Assembly: GCA_947036575.1 (NCBI GenBank)
Contig: CAMQSH010000061.1
Span: 1-10,457, forward strand
Length of the DNA: 10,457 bases
Direction: 5' to 3'
Source: an uncultured Brevinema sp.
GTDB taxonomy: Bacteria; Spirochaetota; Brevinematia; Brevinematales; Brevinemataceae
Part shown: one piece after another, positions 1 to 5,902 of the stretch
How positions within the stretch are numbered: position 1 is the stretch's first letter
Layout of the letters: each line of letters starts with the position of its first letter
Program-made: the position numbers and the translations under genes
The notes under the pieces: model-generated
Database searches by the model: none
Told to the model about the DNA's origin: nothing
Seen by the model: the letters and a program-made list of their open reading frames with translations, nothing else

Positions 1-227
1 CTCTTTCTTTATTATTTTCGGAATTAAAAAAAAATACTTTATAGTTTTTATAAAAAATAAAATTATTTTTCAAAAAATTTGGCAAAAAGCATTGATTAAA
101 AGACTAAAAAATTAATGCGTTATATAAGGAAAGAAGTGTGATTTACCCCCATATAAAAATCAACTTTTTCTCTATATATATGGGATATATGATTATATAC
201 AAAAATCAAAAAATAATAATTCTGTGC

Positions 228-255
228 TTGACTAAATTTTATAGTAAGATATAAT
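228..255 (+). promoter_or_regulatory. Sigma-70-type promoter, distal
   Basis: TTGACT at 228-233 and a perfect TATAAT at 250-255 are separated by 16 bases. Transcription would start near 262 and run toward the lipoprotein gene at 565. That gives a leader of about 300 nt, or a separate short transcript, because no open frame follows. The match is close to consensus, but in DNA this AT-rich chance matches occur. Confidence 0.5.
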
Positions 256-449
256 AATAATATATTTCAAAACATTTCTAATTCTTTGTTTTATAAACAT
301 ATTTTTGAATAAGTATCCAAAGGGTGAAGAATTCTTAAATCTTTCTAGATCAAAAAAAAAAATTTTTTTATAGTTAAGAAAACTCAGGGGTGTTTTCATT
401 AATAATACTATTTGACATTTTGTATTTTTAGCATTTTGTTAAATTAAAT

Positions 450-520
450 ATCTTCATATGATTAAAATTTTCATCCAAATTAACATCTTCATCCAAATTA
501 ACATCTTCATTTAATTAAAG
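450..520. repeat. Degenerate 18-bp tandem repeat, about four copies
   Basis: The unit ATCTTCATCCAAATTAAC is perfect at 485-502, nearly perfect at 467-484 (ATTTTCATCCAAATTAAC) and degenerate at 503-520. A further degenerate copy starts at 450. The TTAACA spanning the junction between units serves as the -35 element of the promoter at 498-526 and also occurs one unit upstream at 480-485. Confidence 0.85.
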
Positions 521-526
521 TATAAT
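498..526 (+). promoter_or_regulatory. Promoter of the lipoprotein gene pair
   Basis: TTAACA (498-503; one mismatch from TTGACA) and a perfect TATAAT (521-526) have the ideal 17-base spacer. The start would fall near 533, inside an A9 run (528-536). This gives a short leader with a GGAGG ribosome site at 551-555 before the ATG at 565. The -35 lies in the tandem repeat, so a change in copy number would alter what stands upstream of the -10. Confidence 0.65.
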
Positions 527-535
527 TAAAAAAAA

Positions 536-547
536 ATGTATATACAT
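536..547. promoter_or_regulatory. 12-bp palindrome between start site and ribosome site
   Basis: ATGTATATACAT is a perfect palindrome lying just after the predicted transcription start and four bases before GGAGG at 551-555. It could be an operator or a small mRNA hairpin. In such AT-rich DNA it may also be chance. Confidence 0.35.
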
Positions 548-564
548 ATAGGAGGTTTCATATA

Positions 565-1254
565 ATGAAACGTATTATGAATACCGCAATTTTATGCGGA
601 GTATTATTTCTAGGGGCATGTTCTGTTGCAGAACCAAAATCAGCTCTTGAATTCACAGGGGATTTTGATAAAGATTTCGCTATAATAGAAGCAAACTTAC
701 CAAAAGGTTTTACTGCTTGGGAAATACCAAGAGTAGCTGATCAACCTGTAGCTGCTAGAACATATACATGGGATGATCATTCTTATATAGCTGGAGCATT
801 CCTTACTGTTACCCCAGCTGATGCTGATGGCGATGGAGCTAATGTGTCTGGAGGGTACGATGTTTACAAAACTATAAGATTATATACTCCTGGAGATAAT
901 GATATAGTAACAGGATTACATATTGATGATGCTAATGGAGATCCAATTGTTGGTACCCTAGAAGAAACAGTAGCTGAACAAAAAAAATATAATGTAGTTT
1001 TCCATGATGCTCATACCTCTACAAGTGGAAATTCAACTACTCCTTTTACAAAAGCATCCATGGCTGATAAAAAAATCAATGCAGCAGCTTTTTATAGAAT
1101 TGAAGGTGATACCTTGTATGCATATGCTGCTGTACCAACTAGTGGTTCAGCTGTTAAATATAACGACGTTACTAAAGTTGTAACTATAGACTTAGCAGAT
1201 GGTACTGACAGTCGTCCTATAGTACGTAGTACTGACCACAAAAAAGTAAAGTAA
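565..1254 (+). CDS. Putative lipoprotein, paralogue of the next gene
   Basis: This encodes a 229-residue exported lipoprotein of unknown function. A basic start (MKR), a hydrophobic stretch and the lipobox LGAC give a predicted lipidated Cys19, followed by an SVAEPK tether. The start is supported by GGAGG nine bases upstream. The mature part is acidic, with no membrane segment and no recognised domain. It shares with its downstream neighbour the signal peptide, YTxxDHSY at residues 67-74, a DTLY segment (182-185) and a C-terminal KVK. These landmarks show they are paralogues that diverged strongly in between. A DxDxDG stretch near residue 86 resembles a calcium loop but lacks the usual final acidic residue. 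The gap to the next gene is 27 bp with no terminator, so the two are probably co-transcribed. Envelope location is inferred from the lipobox only. Confidence 0.8.
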   Translation: MKRIMNTAILCGVLFLGACSVAEPKSALEFTGDFDKDFAIIEANLPKGFTAWEIPRVADQPVAARTYTWDDHSYIAGAFLTVTPADADGDGANVSGGYDVYKTIRLYTPGDNDIVTGLHIDDANGDPIVGTLEETVAEQKKYNVVFHDAHTSTSGNSTTPFTKASMADKKINAAAFYRIEGDTLYAYAAVPTSGSAVKYNDVTKVVTIDLADGTDSRPIVRSTDHKKVK

Positions 1255-1281
1255 ACTAAAATAAATTAAAGGAAATTAGAT

Positions 1282-1863
1282 ATGATAAAAAACATTTTAA
1301 ATACCGCACTTTTAAGCGGCGTAGTATTATTGAGTGCTTGTTCTGCAGAACCAAAACCAGCATTTGATGTAAATACTAAAAACCTTGACGCAAACTATGG
1401 AATGATGGAAAAAACATTTATCCCTACAGAAAACCGTACTATCTGGAGTGCTGATAAACTATCTAAAGGTAATAGAATCTATACCTATAGTGATCATAGC
1501 TATTATGCTACAGCATCTGTATCAGATACCGATACTACTGTTACAGCAAATAATACTGTTTGGACAGGAATTACTGGACGTAAACTTACTGCTGAAGATA
1601 ATGTTTCAGGTTTACCAGCTACTACAGAAGTAACTGACTATACTATCATCCAAGTTAACTTAGGCCTAACAGTCATTAATGGTGCTACCGCTCCAAAATC
1701 TAGAGCAATTAATTATGGATACAGAGTTTACCTAGAAAATACAGATACTCTATACTATATGACTGAGACTGTATTGTTGGCTGATGTTGAAGATATTAAT
1801 AGTGTAGCTACTCTTACTTTAAGTGGTATCACTAAAAATAATACATATTACAAAGTAAAATAA
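1282..1863 (+). CDS. Putative lipoprotein, paralogue of the preceding gene
   Basis: This encodes a 193-residue predicted lipoprotein. The signal peptide ends in the lipobox LSAC (Cys20), followed by SAEPKPAF, almost the same as in the gene before it. An AAGGA ribosome site lies eight bases before the ATG. YTYSDHSY occupies residues 67-74, the same numbers as the matching motif in the paralogue. DTLY (155-158) and the terminal YKVK also match. The middle is rich in Thr, Asn and Asp and diverges in sequence and length, suggesting a beta-rich surface domain whose body evolves fast. No enzymatic motif is visible. It ends the transcription unit: a strong terminator begins 25 bp after the stop. The role is unknown; a surface or periplasmic binding protein is only a guess. 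Confidence 0.8.
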   Translation: MIKNILNTALLSGVVLLSACSAEPKPAFDVNTKNLDANYGMMEKTFIPTENRTIWSADKLSKGNRIYTYSDHSYYATASVSDTDTTVTANNTVWTGITGRKLTAEDNVSGLPATTEVTDYTIIQVNLGLTVINGATAPKSRAINYGYRVYLENTDTLYYMTETVLLADVEDINSVATLTLSGITKNNTYYKVK

Positions 1864-1888
1864 ATCATCTCTATCATATAGATTTGAC

Positions 1889-1924
1889 AAAAACACCCCT
1901 CTCACGAGGAGAGGGGTGTTTTTT
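1889..1924 (+). terminator. Strong intrinsic terminator after the lipoprotein pair
   Basis: CACCCCTCTC (1894-1903) pairs perfectly with GAGAGGGGTG (1909-1918) across a five-base loop. The stem extends through A5 pairing with T and is followed by a T6 run (1919-1924). A-tracts on the other side would let it act on both strands. Confidence 0.93.
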
Positions 1925-1963
1925 GTTTAGTTTGTCATTTTTATAGAACTTTTTACTAAAATA

Positions 1964-1972
1964 TGCTATACT
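1964..1972 (+). promoter_or_regulatory. Extended -10 promoter of the flavin oxidoreductase gene
   Basis: TGCTATACT combines the TGn extension with a -10 of TATACT (1967-1972). No good -35 lies at the right distance, as expected for an extended -10 promoter. The position, after the preceding terminator and 22 bases before the ATG at 1994, implies a very short leader. Confidence 0.5.
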
Positions 1973-1993
1973 ATAAAAAAAAGAGAGCTTACT

Positions 1994-3001
1994 ATGAGTA
2001 TTTTATTTTCACCTATTATCATCAACAAACTAGCACTAAAAAATCGTATTGTTATGGCTCCTATGTGTATCCTCATGTCTGACAATCAAGGTTTTGTAAA
2101 AGAGTTTCATCACATCCATTACGGTGCTCGTGCCATAGGGCAAGTTGGGCTTATCATCCTCGAAGCGACTAGTATTTCTCCAGAGGGACGTATCACTGAT
2201 GCCGATCTCGGTATATGGAATGATCTCCATCTCGAGGGACTCAAGGAATTATGTGATACCATCAAAAAACACGGTGCTAAAGCAGGTATACAAATCGCTC
2301 ATGCTGGGCGAAAAAGCCGAATTCCCAATACAGCGATTAGTTGTAGTAATGTCGTCGTCGATGATAGATACTCTGCTCCTAGAGAGATGACCCTCAAAGA
2401 TATTGCCACTGTCCAAGATCAGTTTATCAGTAGTGTAAAAAGAGCTATTAAGGCAGGATTTGATGTGATAGAACTTCATGCGGCACATGGATATTTGATC
2501 AACCAATTTTTGTCTCCTATCACCAATCATCGAAAGGATGATTACGGTAACTCTCCAGAAAATAGAGCACGCTTCCTAAAAGAAATCCTTGCTCGTATTA
2601 GGGAGTTTTATACAGGAGTTTTATTTATTCGTATTTCTGCTAGTGATTACAAAAAAGAAGGCTTAAAGGTTGCTGATTATATCAAATTATTCAAAGAAAT
2701 CGACAATGTAGATTTTGTTGATGTAAGTTCTGGTGGTATTGTCGATGGTCTTGAAATCAAAGCAAAAGCCGGTTATCAAGTACCTTTTTCCAAAACATTA
2801 AAAAAACATCTTACTATTCCCGTCGGAGCAGTAGGAAAAATAAACAAAGCCAAACAAGCCGAAAACATCCTCCAACAAAATAAAGCTGATCTCATCTTTG
2901 TAGGGCGCGCACTCAATAGAAATCCAAACTGGGCTATCCAGGCTGCTTACGATCTCAAAGAAGAAATAGATCTCCCAAAAGCATACAAAGTAAGTTTCTA
3001 G
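1994..3001 (+). CDS. NADH:flavin oxidoreductase, old yellow enzyme family (NamA/YqjM-like)
   Basis: This is a 335-residue cytoplasmic FMN-dependent TIM-barrel ene-reductase, expected to reduce activated C=C bonds using NAD(P)H; the natural substrate is unknown. The YqjM-type hallmarks are present in order: LKNRIVMAPMC with the flavin-tuning Cys25, GRITDADLGIW (65-75), GIQIAHAGRK (98-107), HAAHGYL with the substrate-binding His162/His165, NHRKDDYGNSPENR, FIRIS with Arg213, and the phosphate-binding GAVG and GRALNRNP near the C-terminus. The length fits the class. Recalled against B. subtilis YqjM, two substrate-site features differ. The Tyr after PMCM is Leu27, and the C-terminal arginine finger (YERGW) reads YKVSF. 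The gene favours ATC and CTC codons more than its neighbours, which suggests transfer. It stands alone with its own promoter, and its ribosome site (AGAGAG) is weak. Confidence 0.93.
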   Translation: MSILFSPIIINKLALKNRIVMAPMCILMSDNQGFVKEFHHIHYGARAIGQVGLIILEATSISPEGRITDADLGIWNDLHLEGLKELCDTIKKHGAKAGIQIAHAGRKSRIPNTAISCSNVVVDDRYSAPREMTLKDIATVQDQFISSVKRAIKAGFDVIELHAAHGYLINQFLSPITNHRKDDYGNSPENRARFLKEILARIREFYTGVLFIRISASDYKKEGLKVADYIKLFKEIDNVDFVDVSSGGIVDGLEIKAKAGYQVPFSKTLKKHLTIPVGAVGKINKAKQAENILQQNKADLIFVGRALNRNPNWAIQAAYDLKEEIDLPKAYKVSF

Positions 3002-3130
3002 ACACATTTGTGTACATACGTACGGCAAATATTTGTACGTAACATACTTATAATAGATAATAATAAAAACAAAAATAAAACAGCACTCCTAACATAAAAT
3101 AAGAGTGTATAATTTAATAAAATATATAAA

Positions 3131-3235
3131 TAATAGTGATAGGTGGTTTTTTTTTACCCCAATTTTATAGATCCACAAAACCCCCAATTTCATAGATCAA
3201 TAAGCCCCAATTTCATGAGCCACCTATCACTATTA
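3131..3235. repeat. 105-bp palindromic element with three internal direct repeats
   Basis: A perfect 16-bp inverted repeat (3131-3146 with 3220-3235; core TGATAGGTGG/CCACCTATCA) encloses about 73 bases. The interior has three copies of CCCCAATTTYATRGATC-like sequence starting at 3157, 3182 and 3205; the third is degenerate. A T9 run follows the left arm. Repeated CCCCAATTT motifs beside a GGTGGCTCA-type end resemble, from memory, the multiple terminal repeats of IS21-family elements. No transposase or clear target duplication is present, so this could be an internally deleted insertion sequence, a MITE-like element or a structured RNA. Confidence 0.85.
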
Positions 3236-3266
3236 ATTTTTTTATTTCTATATCTTTAAAATCTTT

Positions 3267-3313
3267 AAAAAAATCCTCATAATTTGCCATTAAGGCGCTA
3301 CTATGAGGATTTT
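3267..3313. terminator. Terminator-like hairpin, probably bidirectional
   Basis: AAAATCCTCAT (3270-3280) pairs perfectly with ATGAGGATTTT (3303-3313), with an inner GCC/GGC stem (3286-3288 with 3294-3296). On the minus strand the stem is followed by seven T residues (complement of 3267-3273), and on the plus strand by TTTTATTATAT. It may end read-through from the flavin oxidoreductase gene or leftward transcripts. Confidence 0.6.
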
Positions 3314-3566
3314 ATTATATCTAGTTGTTTTCTAAACGCAATAAAGCCCATAACAGTCTGTATTGCTAATATTTTCACAAATTAAAAGTCTTAAATATTA
3401 CTACCTAATACCACATCATCGGTCAAAATATACAAACGGCTATGAGTAATTATATTAAACTTACAATATCCATAGTATAAAAATAAATATCTAGACCAAT
3501 TTTGTATTTTAAAATAAAATTAATAATAGATTATCACTTGCATTTTAGTTTTAATATACTATTAGA

Positions 3567-3655
3567 CGATAATATTATTGAAAGACGTTCCGGTAGTGAG
3601 CTAGGCATAGCCTCTCAAACTACAAAAAAACCCCCTGTTATTAGGGGTTTTTTTG
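3567..3655 (+). ncRNA. Possible small RNA ending at the bidirectional terminator
   Basis: A stem-loop (GTAGT at 3593-3597 with ACTAC at 3619-3623, and an inner GAGCTA paired with TAGCCTC apart from one bulged C, loop GGCA) directly precedes a perfect terminator. A weak promoter (TTATCA at 3531-3536, TATACT at 3555-3560, spacer 18) would start an RNA near 3567, giving about 90 nt. I recognise no known RNA family. The hairpin could instead belong to the 3' end of the leftward operon. Confidence 0.3.
3624..3654. terminator. Bidirectional intrinsic terminator
   Basis: A7 (3624-3630) and CCCC (3631-3634) mirror GGGG (3644-3647) and T7 (3648-3654) around a nine-base loop. Both strands therefore show a GC stem followed by seven T residues. 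It is the first good terminator downstream of alr, about 100 bp after its stop, and would also end any rightward transcript from this region. Confidence 0.88.
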
Positions 3656-3700
3656 TTATCTATTCGGGTATTTTTTTGTTTTATAAAATATTGAAGTATC

Positions 3701-3755
3701 TACACTTTTTCAGACAGGACGTCTGATAGAAAAAGTGTACGAAACATCCTGTTTC
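3701..3755 (-). promoter_or_regulatory. Two adjacent hairpins with complementary loops after alr
   Basis: An 11-bp stem (3701-3711 with 3729-3739) with an inner CAGAC/GTCTG stem exposes loop AGGAC (3716-3720). Next to it GAAAC/GTTTC (3741-3745 with 3751-3755) exposes loop ATCCT and touches the alr stop codon. ACAGGA and TCCTGT are exact complements, so a kissing interaction or alternative folding is possible. No T-run follows at once, so this is not itself a standard terminator. It may protect the mRNA 3' end. Confidence 0.5.
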
Positions 3756-4855
3756 TATAAAAAAAGTCTAGGAACTCTTTCACTGATAGATGTTAGCATC
3801 TCATAAGAAATACCATTTATTTTTTTAGCTAATTGCTCAGCATTTAATAATTGGTCATCACCCATAATCAGCACATCTGTTTCTTTTGAGATAAGCTTAT
3901 CTCCTGTATTTATCATCATCATATCCATACAAACAGCACCGATAATAGGGAAATATTGATCTTCTATTTTGACACTGCCTTTATTAGACAAAGCTCTTGG
4001 ATACCCATCTCCATACCCTACAGGCAATAAAGCAATATTTGTATCTTCAGACGCTACCCATGTACCTCCATAGGAGACGATCTCACCTTTAGCGATTTTT
4101 TGAGAATAGACAACTTTAGATTTGAAATTCAGAATAGGTTTTAAACCCAAATCTTGATCTAAAGGATAGCCATAAGCTCCTATACCAACCCTAACCATAT
4201 CATAATGGGACTCTTCAAAATTAATTGTCGCACTGGTATTTGCCATATGAATAATAACATCTTTATCTAAAATATCACTAAGTTCATTAAGGACTGTTTG
4301 AAAAAGTTTTATTTGTTTTTTTGTTTGTTGAATAGAAACTTCTGTTTTTTCATCAGCACAAGCAAAATGTGAGCCTATTCCGACAATACTAACAGAAGGA
4401 TTATCCCACAAATCTTTTAATTGTTCTCGTACAGAAGTTGCCGAAAACCCCACTCTATTCATTCCTGTATTGATTTTTATATGAATAGGTAAGCAATAAT
4501 TATATTGTGAAGAAAATTTTTCTATATCCCCCAAATAATCCAAATGAGTCAACATAGGTGTGAGTTTGTACTGAAAAATCAAACTTACTTCTTTCCTAAC
4601 AAAGGGAGATAACACCAAAATAGGTGTTATAATTCCAGCACGCCGAAGAACAATGCCCTCATCAACACCAGCTACAGCCAACATATCGATATTATTATCC
4701 TGAGCTAATTGTGCTATAGGAACTAATCCATGCCCATATGCATTTGCTTTTACGGCAAGACATAATTTTTTAGAGCCTATCTTTTGACGAAAAATATTCA
4801 AATTAGAAATAAAAGCTGTACTATTAATCTCAGCACGAGTTGCTCTTAAAGACAT
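3755..4855 (-). CDS. alr: Alanine racemase
   Basis: This PLP-dependent cytoplasmic enzyme interconverts L- and D-alanine, supplying D-Ala for peptidoglycan. The fold-type III barrel carries AVKANAYGHG, with the PLP-binding Lys36; GMNRVGF with Arg134; GSHFACAD with His163; MVRVGIGAYG with Arg222; VSYGGT, with the second catalytic base Tyr262; PVGYGDGYPR; and VCMDM (Met310, Asp311). At 366 residues it is the usual full length. The frame is open 78 bases further upstream, but that extension lies inside the SpoIIM-like gene. The ATG at 4855 is preferred because it begins the conserved N-terminus and sits five bases after AGAGG. It is the last gene of the operon, starting two bases after the preceding stop. 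All key residues are present, so it should be active. Confidence 0.97.
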   Translation of the reverse strand: MSLRATRAEINSTAFISNLNIFRQKIGSKKLCLAVKANAYGHGLVPIAQLAQDNNIDMLAVAGVDEGIVLRRAGIITPILVLSPFVRKEVSLIFQYKLTPMLTHLDYLGDIEKFSSQYNYCLPIHIKINTGMNRVGFSATSVREQLKDLWDNPSVSIVGIGSHFACADEKTEVSIQQTKKQIKLFQTVLNELSDILDKDVIIHMANTSATINFEESHYDMVRVGIGAYGYPLDQDLGLKPILNFKSKVVYSQKIAKGEIVSYGGTWVASEDTNIALLPVGYGDGYPRALSNKGSVKIEDQYFPIIGAVCMDMMMINTGDKLISKETDVLIMGDDQLLNAEQLAKKINGISYEMLTSISERVPRLFL

Positions 4856-4866
4856 AATTACCTCTT
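4853..4866 (-). promoter_or_regulatory. Ribosome site fixing the alr start
   Basis: AAGAGGTAATTATG is identical, over 14 bases, to the start region of the putative lipoprotein gene at 5891-5904. Here AAG AGG are the last two sense codons of the SpoIIM-like gene and TAA is its stop, so the site is embedded in the upstream gene and couples translation. It supports the ATG at 4855 over the longer open frame. Confidence 0.85.
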
Positions 4867-5349
4867 TATAAATCCTTCTAAAACACCAGAAATAAGCCAT
4901 AAGGGAAGACAAACAAAAAGTATTATTTTCCAAGAATGTTTAATTTGGTATTGATCTTTTTTAGTATAAGCATTAGAAAGTACTTTTACTTGAGAACAAT
5001 AAATAATTATCAAAATCGTTTCAAAAATAAAATGGGGAAATAATAAGCTAAAAAACAATACTAGTGTTGATCTATATAAAGATAAAATAATTCCAAAAGC
5101 AAAGCCATTCAGTACAAGAAAAAAAGAAACACTTTCTATATATTTTAATCCTAAAATCAAAATCAAAATCATTGATCCAAAATTAGCTAATAAGAGTATA
5201 GGTGTTGTTATTGGAATAAGGGAAAGTATAGATACAAAACTATATTGTATTACTTTGACAAAATCAGTAGGTATAATAAGAGAGAACAAAACAGCACAAA
5301 TTATTGCTAATAAATATTCTCTAATACTTTGAAAGTATTTATTTTCCAT
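4858..5349 (-). CDS. SpoIIM-like (stage II sporulation protein M family) membrane protein
   Basis: This 163-residue protein is almost wholly hydrophobic, with about five or six membrane segments (roughly residues 11-28, 35-50, 53-69, 72-91, 95-117 and 141-158). It has the family pattern as I recall it: NGFAFG (81-86), then FPHFIFE (104-110, compare PHGxxE), and a closing SGVLEGF (154-160, compare AAxIExF). SpoIIM proteins act in engulfment in endospore formers. Homologues are widespread in non-sporulating bacteria, where the role is poorly defined, often beside envelope or cell-wall genes. Here it overlaps the putative lipoprotein gene by 11 bases and precedes alr by two, suggesting coupled synthesis. 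The family call rests on motifs read by eye. Nothing suggests this organism sporulates. Confidence 0.6.
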   Translation of the reverse strand: MENKYFQSIREYLLAIICAVLFSLIIPTDFVKVIQYSFVSILSLIPITTPILLLANFGSMILILILGLKYIESVSFFLVLNGFAFGIILSLYRSTLVLFFSLLFPHFIFETILIIIYCSQVKVLSNAYTKKDQYQIKHSWKIILFVCLPLWLISGVLEGFIKR

Positions 5350-5893
5350 CTTGTTTGTTCAATGCTGTTAGTTGTCCCATAAAAGCATTTACAAGAACAA
5401 TATTTTTATAAACAATTAATTCATATTGAAGTCTGTCTAGTGTCTCAGCCAAACGCTGATTATTTGGTTCTTGAGCTTGTTTAAGAGTTAAAGAAGTAAC
5501 TTCTTTAGTATGTGCAGGAATACTCAAGACAGCAGTATCTAGTACCTCAGGTTGTTCTAATAATAAAATATATATCTCTATCATAGAATTATAAAAATTT
5601 TCATAGTCTGAGGCACTTTTAAATCCAGCAGTATCTAGTCTATCTGCAAATGCTTGTTCTTTGAATAAGTACTGATAAAATTGGTTATTATATTCAAGAT
5701 CACTTATTTCTGAACTAGTTGATTGTTTTTTGAACTCTTCTGATTTTCTCAAAATCGTTGGCATCAATCTAATAATTTGTTCCATTCTTGGTCTATCTAG
5801 TTCAACTGAAGTCCTTACTACAGGTACTTGTTCTACTTTTTTAGGAGCACAGAATGTTACTAACAACAATAATAAAATACTAGTTTTTTTCAT
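5339..5893 (-). CDS. Putative lipoprotein of unknown function
   Basis: This 184-residue protein has an MKK start and a hydrophobic run ending in VTFC, predicting lipidation at Cys15 followed by APKK. Phe just before the Cys is unusual for a lipobox; relaxed lipoboxes are known in spirochaetes, so lipidation is likely but not certain. The remainder is soluble, rich in Leu, Glu and Gln, and probably all alpha-helical, with no motif I recognise. The start is set by AGAGG five bases upstream, which overlaps the mutL stop; the gap to mutL is nine bases. Its end overlaps the SpoIIM-like gene by 11 bases, so the two may act together at the membrane. Lgt, encoded two genes upstream, would be its modifying enzyme. 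Confidence 0.75.
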   Translation of the reverse strand: MKKTSILLLLLVTFCAPKKVEQVPVVRTSVELDRPRMEQIIRLMPTILRKSEEFKKQSTSSEISDLEYNNQFYQYLFKEQAFADRLDTAGFKSASDYENFYNSMIEIYILLLEQPEVLDTAVLSIPAHTKEVTSLTLKQAQEPNNQRLAETLDRLQYELIVYKNIVLVNAFMGQLTALNKQDGK

Positions 5894-5902
5894 AATTACC
5901 TC

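Larger units (their letters stand above)
1..564. other. AT-rich intergenic region upstream of the lipoprotein genes
   Basis: No plausible gene is visible on either strand; the longest ATG-initiated frames are a few codons and lack ribosome sites. The stretch holds a good promoter at 228-255, a weak 8-bp inverted repeat (148-155 with 177-184), an A11T7 block at 352-369, a 6-bp hairpin (378-383 with 392-397), tandem repeats at 450-520, a second promoter at 498-526 and a 12-bp palindrome next to the ribosome site of the first gene. Nothing supportable is seen in 1-140. Confidence 0.7.
3002..3754. other. Structured intergenic region between converging gene blocks
   Basis: No credible protein gene is visible. 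After the flavin oxidoreductase stop comes TACGTAC/GTACGTA (3017-3023 with 3035-3041), a hairpin without a T-run. The rest holds the palindromic element at 3131-3235, hairpins at 3267-3313 and 3593-3623, a bidirectional terminator at 3624-3654 and paired hairpins at 3701-3755. I see nothing definite in 3314-3530. Confidence 0.75.

Noticed and set aside
114..140. Eight-codon frame beginning ATGCGTTAT as a leader peptide
   Set aside because: It has no ribosome site, no promoter immediately upstream, and lies before the promoter at 228-255.
412..444. TTGACA at 412-417 as a promoter -35
   Set aside because: No acceptable -10 box occurs 15-19 bases downstream; the nearest TTAAAT is 21 bases away.
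820..855. DxDxDG stretch in the first lipoprotein as an EF-hand or dockerin calcium loop
   Set aside because: It is a single occurrence without the acidic residue at loop position 12 and without flanking helices; chance in an Asp-rich protein is likely.
2145..2390. Open frames overlapping the flavin oxidoreductase gene on both strands
   Set aside because: They are shadows of a clearly conserved gene, with no ribosome sites or family motifs.
3157..3220. Three short direct repeats as a CRISPR array
   Set aside because: Units are short and imperfect, 23-25 bp apart with only a few bases between them, and no cas genes are present. They lie inside an inverted repeat.
3314..3620. tRNA or other standard RNA gene
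   Set aside because: No cloverleaf, T-loop GTTCRA or CCA-ready acceptor stem could be found on either strand.
3502..3726. 74-codon open frame starting with TTG
   Set aside because: It runs straight through the hairpin and the perfect terminator at 3624-3654, has no ribosome site and has a composition unlike a protein.
4856..4933. 26-residue N-terminal extension of alanine racemase
   Set aside because: It lies within the SpoIIM-like gene, is not part of the family, and the internal ATG at 4855 has a good ribosome site.
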